Below, in pieces: positions 4,268 to 7,712 of a DNA stretch of 7,712 bases. A model generated the notes under the pieces. That model was not told where the DNA came from. It worked only from the letters and a program-made list of their open reading frames with translations, and ran no database searches. Within the stretch, counting starts at the first letter, position 1. The number at the start of each line of letters is the position of its first letter. The stretch comes from Pseudomonadota bacterium (lineage in GTDB: Bacteria; Pseudomonadota; Alphaproteobacteria; Rhodospirillales; Rhodospirillaceae). Where the stretch lies: positions 1-7,712 of the forward strand of contig JAEWWF010000225.1 in assembly GCA_023396465.1 (NCBI GenBank), in the 5' to 3' direction. The position numbers and the translations under genes are program-made.

Positions 4268-5247
4268 CCACGACCGCCCCTCACGTTCCCGTCCTGCTGG
4301 CCGAGGTGATCGACGGCCTGCGCCCGCGCGCCGGCGGCGTCTATGTCGACGGCACCTTCGGCGCTGGCGGCTATACCCGCGCCATCCTCGACGCCGCCCC
4401 CGGCTGCACCGTCATCGCCATCGACCGCGACCCCGAGGCCCTTCCCCGCGCCGAGGCCCTGGCACTCGCCTACCCCGGCCGCTTCCGCCTGCTGGCCGGC
4501 CGTTTCGGCGACATGGCGACGCTGCTGCCGGACCACGGCATCACCGCCGCCGTGGACGGCGTGGCGCTCGACATCGGCGTGTCGTCCATGCAGATCGACG
4601 AGGCGGAGCGCGGCTTCTCCTTCGCCAAGGACGGTCCGCTCGACATGCGCATGGAGAAGGCCGGCCGCTCCGCCGCCGACGTGGTGAACGAGGCCGACGA
4701 GGCCGAACTGGCCGACATCATCCATTTCTACGGCGAGGAGCGTTATGCCCGCCGGGTCGCCCGCGCCATCGTCGAGGCGCGCGCCGAAAAGCCGTTCGAG
4801 CGCACCCTGGAACTGGCCGAGGTGGTCCGCCGCGTGGTGCGCAAGGGCAAGGATGGCATCGACCCCGCCACCCGCACCTTCCAGGGCCTGCGCATCGCCG
4901 TGAACGACGAGTTGGGCGAGTTGGAACGCGGCCTCGCCGGTGCGGAAGCGCTGCTGGCGCCGGGTGGCCGGCTGGCGGTCGTCACCTTCCATTCGCTGGA
5001 GGATCGCGTGGTCAAGCGGTTCATGCGCGCGCGCAGCGGCCGCAGCGGTGGCGTGTCACGCCATGCGCCGGTGGACATCGCCGCCACCGGCCCGGCCCCC
5101 ACCTTCACCGAGATCACCCGCAAGGCCGTGGCGCCGTCGGACCAGGAATGCCGCGCCAACCCGCGCGCCCGTTCGGCCAAGCTGCGCGTCGCCGAACGCA
5201 CCAATGCCGCCGCGGGCACCGCCGCCGAGGAAGGAGCCCAGGCATGA
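4264..5247 (+). CDS. rsmH: 16S rRNA (cytosine(1402)-N(4))-methyltransferase RsmH
   Basis: RsmH (formerly MraW) uses S-adenosylmethionine to methylate N4 of C1402 in the ribosomal P site, refining decoding fidelity. The 327-residue protein is of normal length and shows HVPVLLAEVIDGL (7-19), the SAM-binding motif DGTFGAGGYT (29-38), DRD (54-56), DIGVSSMQID (103-112), LDMRM (127-131), HFYGEERYARRVARAI (154-169), TFQGLRIAVNDEL (205-217), FHSLEDRVVKRF (242-253) and NPRARSAKLR (299-308). GGAGG lies six bases before the ATG. The start overlaps the mraZ stop by 4 bp and the stop overlaps ftsL in the same way, as in many dcw clusters. A long open frame in another phase (from 4236) is only a shadow until ftsL begins. 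Confidence 0.98.
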   Translation: MTTTAPHVPVLLAEVIDGLRPRAGGVYVDGTFGAGGYTRAILDAAPGCTVIAIDRDPEALPRAEALALAYPGRFRLLAGRFGDMATLLPDHGITAAVDGVALDIGVSSMQIDEAERGFSFAKDGPLDMRMEKAGRSAADVVNEADEAELADIIHFYGEERYARRVARAIVEARAEKPFERTLELAEVVRRVVRKGKDGIDPATRTFQGLRIAVNDELGELERGLAGAEALLAPGGRLAVVTFHSLEDRVVKRFMRARSGRSGGVSRHAPVDIAATGPAPTFTEITRKAVAPSDQECRANPRARSAKLRVAERTNAAAGTAAEEGAQA

Positions 5248-5678
5248 TCCGCGCCGCCGCCGTCGTCTGGAGCGTGCTCGCCATCGCCGTCGGCGTCGGC
5301 CTGTTCATGCTGAAGTACGAGGTCCAGGGACTGGAGGACGAACTCTCCCGCCTCAACCGCGAGATCCGCGCCGACCGCGCCGCCGTCCATGTGCTGGAGG
5401 CGGAGTGGAGCTATCTGAACGATCCCGCCCGCCTGCGTGAACTGGCCACCCGCCACCTCGGCCTCGTGCCGCTCGCCCCGGATCAGGTGAGCAGCCTCGC
5501 CCAGTTGCCACTGCGCCCGCCGGCCGCCGCCGAGACGCCGTCACCGAAGCAGGACGCGCCGAAAGCCAAGACGCTGGCGCCCCCGGCCCCCGCTCCCGGA
5601 GGTCGGGTGATGGCGGCCGTGCCGGTTCCGCCGCCGCAGGCCGAACTGGCCAGCACCGCCGCGAGGACCGTGCCATGA
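5244..5678 (+). CDS. ftsL: Cell division protein FtsL
   Basis: FtsL is a small bitopic inner-membrane protein of the divisome that pairs with FtsB through a periplasmic coiled coil and helps to activate FtsW-FtsI. The 144-residue protein has a membrane helix right at the N-terminus (about 4-22), a heptad-like stretch EVQGLEDELSRLNREI (26-41), and the motif EWSYLNDPARLRELATRHLG (54-73), typical of alphaproteobacterial FtsL. A proline/alanine-rich tail follows (about 90-144), probably disordered. The cytoplasmic part is almost absent. The ATG at 5244 is set by AAGGAG seven bases upstream and the ATGA overlap with rsmH. The sequence alone is poorly conserved between phyla, so position between rsmH and ftsI is a major part of the evidence. 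Confidence 0.93.
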   Translation: MIRAAAVVWSVLAIAVGVGLFMLKYEVQGLEDELSRLNREIRADRAAVHVLEAEWSYLNDPARLRELATRHLGLVPLAPDQVSSLAQLPLRPPAAAETPSPKQDAPKAKTLAPPAPAPGGRVMAAVPVPPPQAELASTAARTVP

Positions 5679-7471
5679 CACTGCGCCGCCTGTTGCAGCG
5701 CTTCCGGCGCGACACCGACCCTTTCCTGTATCCGGGGGAGGAATATCGCCCCGCCCGCAAAGCCGCCCGCGTCACCCTGGACGGCCCTGGCCGCCGCCAT
5801 GTGGAAACCGGCCGCACCCGTTTGGTGGTGGCCGCCGGCCTGTTCGCCTGCGCCTTTTCGCTGGTCGGGTTCCGGCTGGTCGACCTGATGGTGCTGAAGG
5901 GCGGCGAACCACCGGTCTCCATCGCCCGCCGCGCCGCCACCGAAGGCTTCCAGAGCCAGCGCGCCGACATCGTCGACCGCAACGGCATCCTGCTGGCGAC
6001 CAACCTGCCCACCGTCAACCTCTACGCCAAGCCGCACCTTCTGAGCGACCCGGCCGATGCGGCGAAGAAGCTGACCGATGTGCTAAGTGATCTCAGCTAC
6101 AAGGAGGTTTACGACAAGCTCGCGTCCGGCCGGAAGTTCGTCTACATCGACCGCAACCTGACCCCGCGCGAGCAACAGGAGGTCAATGCCCTCGGTATCG
6201 TCGGCGTCGATTTCGAGACGGCGGAGCGCCGCATCTACCCGCAGGGCTCGCTGGCGGCCCATGTGGTGGGCGCCACCGATCTGGACAACACCGGCATCGC
6301 CGGCATCGAACTGACCTTCAACGACAAGCTCAACAGCGGGGAACGGCTGGAGCTGGCGCTCGACGTCCGGGTACAGAGCGCGGTGCGTGACGAACTGCTC
6401 TATGCCATGGACAAGTTCAAGGCGGTGGCGGCGACCGGGCTGGTGCTCGACATCCAGACCGGCGAGTTGGTCTCCATGGTGTCGCTGCCGGATTACGACC
6501 CCGAGAAGATCGGCCAAGCCAGCACCGAGCAGCGCTTCAACCGCGCCACCCTCGGCGTCTATGAAATGGGGTCCACCTTCAAGGTCTTTAACACGGCGCT
6601 GGCGCTGGAAAGCGGCAAGGTGTCGCTGAGCAACCGCTACGACGTGGAAAACCCCATCCGCGTGGCCCGCTTCACCATCCGCGACAGCCATCCCGAGCGC
6701 GGTTCCATGGACGTCGGCCAGATCCTGGTCAAGTCGTCCAACATCGGCTCCGTGCGCATGGCGCTGGATGTCGGCACCGAGGCGCAGAAGTCCTTCCTCG
6801 GCAAGATCGGCATGTTGCAGCCGATTTCCATCGAACTGCCGGAGAACGGATCACCGCTGTATCCCAGTCAGTGGCGGGAAGTGAACACCATGACCATCTC
6901 GTTCGGCCATGGCATCGCCGTCACGCCGGTTCACCTCGCCCGCGCCACCGCCGCCATGATCAACGGCGGCCTGCTGCCGTCGGTGACGCTGCTGAAGAAG
7001 GACGCCACCCACAGCGCCGACGGGCGTGCCGTGATATCGCCACAGACCAGCGACATCCTGCGCCAGCTGATGCGCGCCGTGGTCGAAGAGGGCACCGCCC
7101 GAAAGGCCAACGTCCCCGGCTATCGCGTCGGCGGCAAGACCGGTACCGCCGAGAAGGTGTCCTCGGCCGGCGGCTACGCCCGCCGTGCCGTGCTCACCTC
7201 CTTCGTCGGCGCCTTCCCCATGGACGCCCCGCGTTATGTGATCCTCGCCGTGCTCGACGAACCGCAACCGCTGAAGGAAACCTACGGCTTCATCACCTCG
7301 GGCTGGAATGCCGCGCCGACCGCCGGACGCATCGTCGCCCGCATCGCCCCGCTGCTGGGGGTGTTCCCCAGCATGGAGGGCACGGTGCAGGTGGCCATGC
7401 CGCAGCGCCGCCCGCTCGAAATCCAGGATGCCGTCGCCAGCGGGAGGGATGCCGATGCGATCATTGAGTGA
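5675..7471 (+). CDS. ftsI: Septal peptidoglycan transpeptidase FtsI (PBP3)
   Basis: FtsI is the class B penicillin-binding protein that cross-links septal peptidoglycan together with FtsW, and a beta-lactam target. The 598-residue protein has a basic cytoplasmic segment (1-48), one membrane helix (about 49-70), the pedestal-domain start RADIVDRNGILLATN (96-110), and FETAERRIYPQG-LAAHVVGATD (180-202). The transpeptidase domain carries all three active-site motifs: S300-TFK303 (in EMGSTFK, S300 nucleophile), S354-S-N356, and K488-TGT. FGHGIAVTP (410-418) is also typical. The ATG at 5675 overlaps the ftsL stop by 4 bp with GAGG upstream. The cytoplasmic N-terminus of some 48 residues is longer than in E. 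coli but usual for alphaproteobacteria. The last residues after about 565 form a tail that extends over the murE start. Confidence 0.98.
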   Translation: MTLRRLLQRFRRDTDPFLYPGEEYRPARKAARVTLDGPGRRHVETGRTRLVVAAGLFACAFSLVGFRLVDLMVLKGGEPPVSIARRAATEGFQSQRADIVDRNGILLATNLPTVNLYAKPHLLSDPADAAKKLTDVLSDLSYKEVYDKLASGRKFVYIDRNLTPREQQEVNALGIVGVDFETAERRIYPQGSLAAHVVGATDLDNTGIAGIELTFNDKLNSGERLELALDVRVQSAVRDELLYAMDKFKAVAATGLVLDIQTGELVSMVSLPDYDPEKIGQASTEQRFNRATLGVYEMGSTFKVFNTALALESGKVSLSNRYDVENPIRVARFTIRDSHPERGSMDVGQILVKSSNIGSVRMALDVGTEAQKSFLGKIGMLQPISIELPENGSPLYPSQWREVNTMTISFGHGIAVTPVHLARATAAMINGGLLPSVTLLKKDATHSADGRAVISPQTSDILRQLMRAVVEEGTARKANVPGYRVGGKTGTAEKVSSAGGYARRAVLTSFVGAFPMDAPRYVILAVLDEPQPLKETYGFITSGWNAAPTAGRIVARIAPLLGVFPSMEGTVQVAMPQRRPLEIQDAVASGRDADAIIE

Positions 7472-7712
7472 CCTGCTGCGGGCCGGGGACGCCACCCTGA
7501 CCGCCGGCTCCGCCACCGATGTCAGCATTTCCGGGCTCACCGCCGATAGCCGGGCGGTCGAGCCCGGCATGCTGTTCGCAGCCCTGCCCGGCTGGACGCT
7601 CGACGGCCGCGACTTCATCCCGCAAGCGCTCGCGCGCGGCGCCGCGGCCGTGCTGGCGCCGGACGGCACCGCCCTGCCGGCCGGCACGCCCGCCACCGTC
7701 GCGCTGATGACC
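7455..7712 (+). CDS. murE: UDP-MurNAc-tripeptide ligase MurE, N-terminal part (3' end outside the window)
   Basis: MurE adds the third residue (meso-diaminopimelate in Gram-negative bacteria) to UDP-MurNAc-L-Ala-D-Glu in the cytoplasm. Only the first 86 codons are present, covering the uridine-nucleotide binding domain. GLTADSRAVEPGMLFAALPG (27-46), followed by DGRDFIPQALARGAAAVLAP (50-69), is the family hallmark. The ATP-binding and ligand-specificity motifs lie beyond the window, so MurE rather than MurF rests on this block and on the position directly after ftsI. The ATG at 7455 has GGAGG seven bases upstream. It overlaps the end of ftsI by 17 bp, so translation is probably coupled. Confidence 0.93.
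   Translation, partial: MRSLSDLLRAGDATLTAGSATDVSISGLTADSRAVEPGMLFAALPGWTLDGRDFIPQALARGAAAVLAPDGTALPAGTPATVALMT

Noticed and set aside
4048..4992. 314-codon minus-strand open frame over rsmH and the end of mraZ
   Set aside because: Its translation is a Gly/Ala/His-rich sequence without domains, and it lies opposite the unmistakable rsmH. Other long antisense frames over ftsI and gmk have the same explanation.

Overview
This is a GC-rich chromosomal window dominated by C/G-ending codons. It carries the start of a division and cell-wall (dcw) cluster in the order mraZ-rsmH-ftsL-ftsI-murE, beside a yicC-gmk pair. The gene content, the FtsL type with a proline/alanine-rich tail, and the several GANTC sites (CcrM methylation sites) near mraZ fit an alphaproteobacterium, most likely of the Rhodospirillales. 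That placement is an inference from style and synteny; no rRNA marker is present.

Left part (1-1533, minus strand): yicC (YicC/YloC endoribonuclease family) is followed by gmk (guanylate kinase), whose 3' end is cut by the window edge. yicC probably starts at a GTG, and a good promoter candidate lies just upstream in the 120-bp divergent region (1534-1653). Middle part (1654-3284, plus strand): a compact three-gene run holds an MntA-like nucleotidyltransferase antitoxin with an N-terminal extension, a HepT-like HEPN RNase toxin with a TTG start, and a classical short-chain dehydrogenase/reductase whose ATG overlaps the hepT stop codon. The first two form a MntA-HepT (MNT-HEPN) toxin-antitoxin module with all expected catalytic motifs.

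Intergenic part (3285-3790, 506 bp, no convincing gene) is the most interesting stretch. It holds two perfect DnaA boxes exactly 180 bp apart, four GANTC sites within 182 bp, and two separate sets of TGGGN-N5-TGGGN repeats that match the known MraZ operator. One set is a four-repeat array about 400 bp upstream of mraZ. The other is a minus-strand pair lying exactly in the spacer behind a perfect TTGACA -35 hexamer about 100 bp upstream of mraZ. This suggests autoregulation by MraZ, possibly through a loop, combined with cell-cycle input from DnaA and CcrM.

Right part (3791-7712, plus strand): mraZ (regulator), rsmH (16S rRNA m4C1402 methyltransferase), ftsL (divisome scaffold), ftsI (septal transpeptidase PBP3) and the first 86 codons of murE. 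Each gene overlaps the next by 4 bp, except ftsI/murE which overlap by 17 bp, so the whole set is expected to be one translationally coupled operon serving septal peptidoglycan synthesis.
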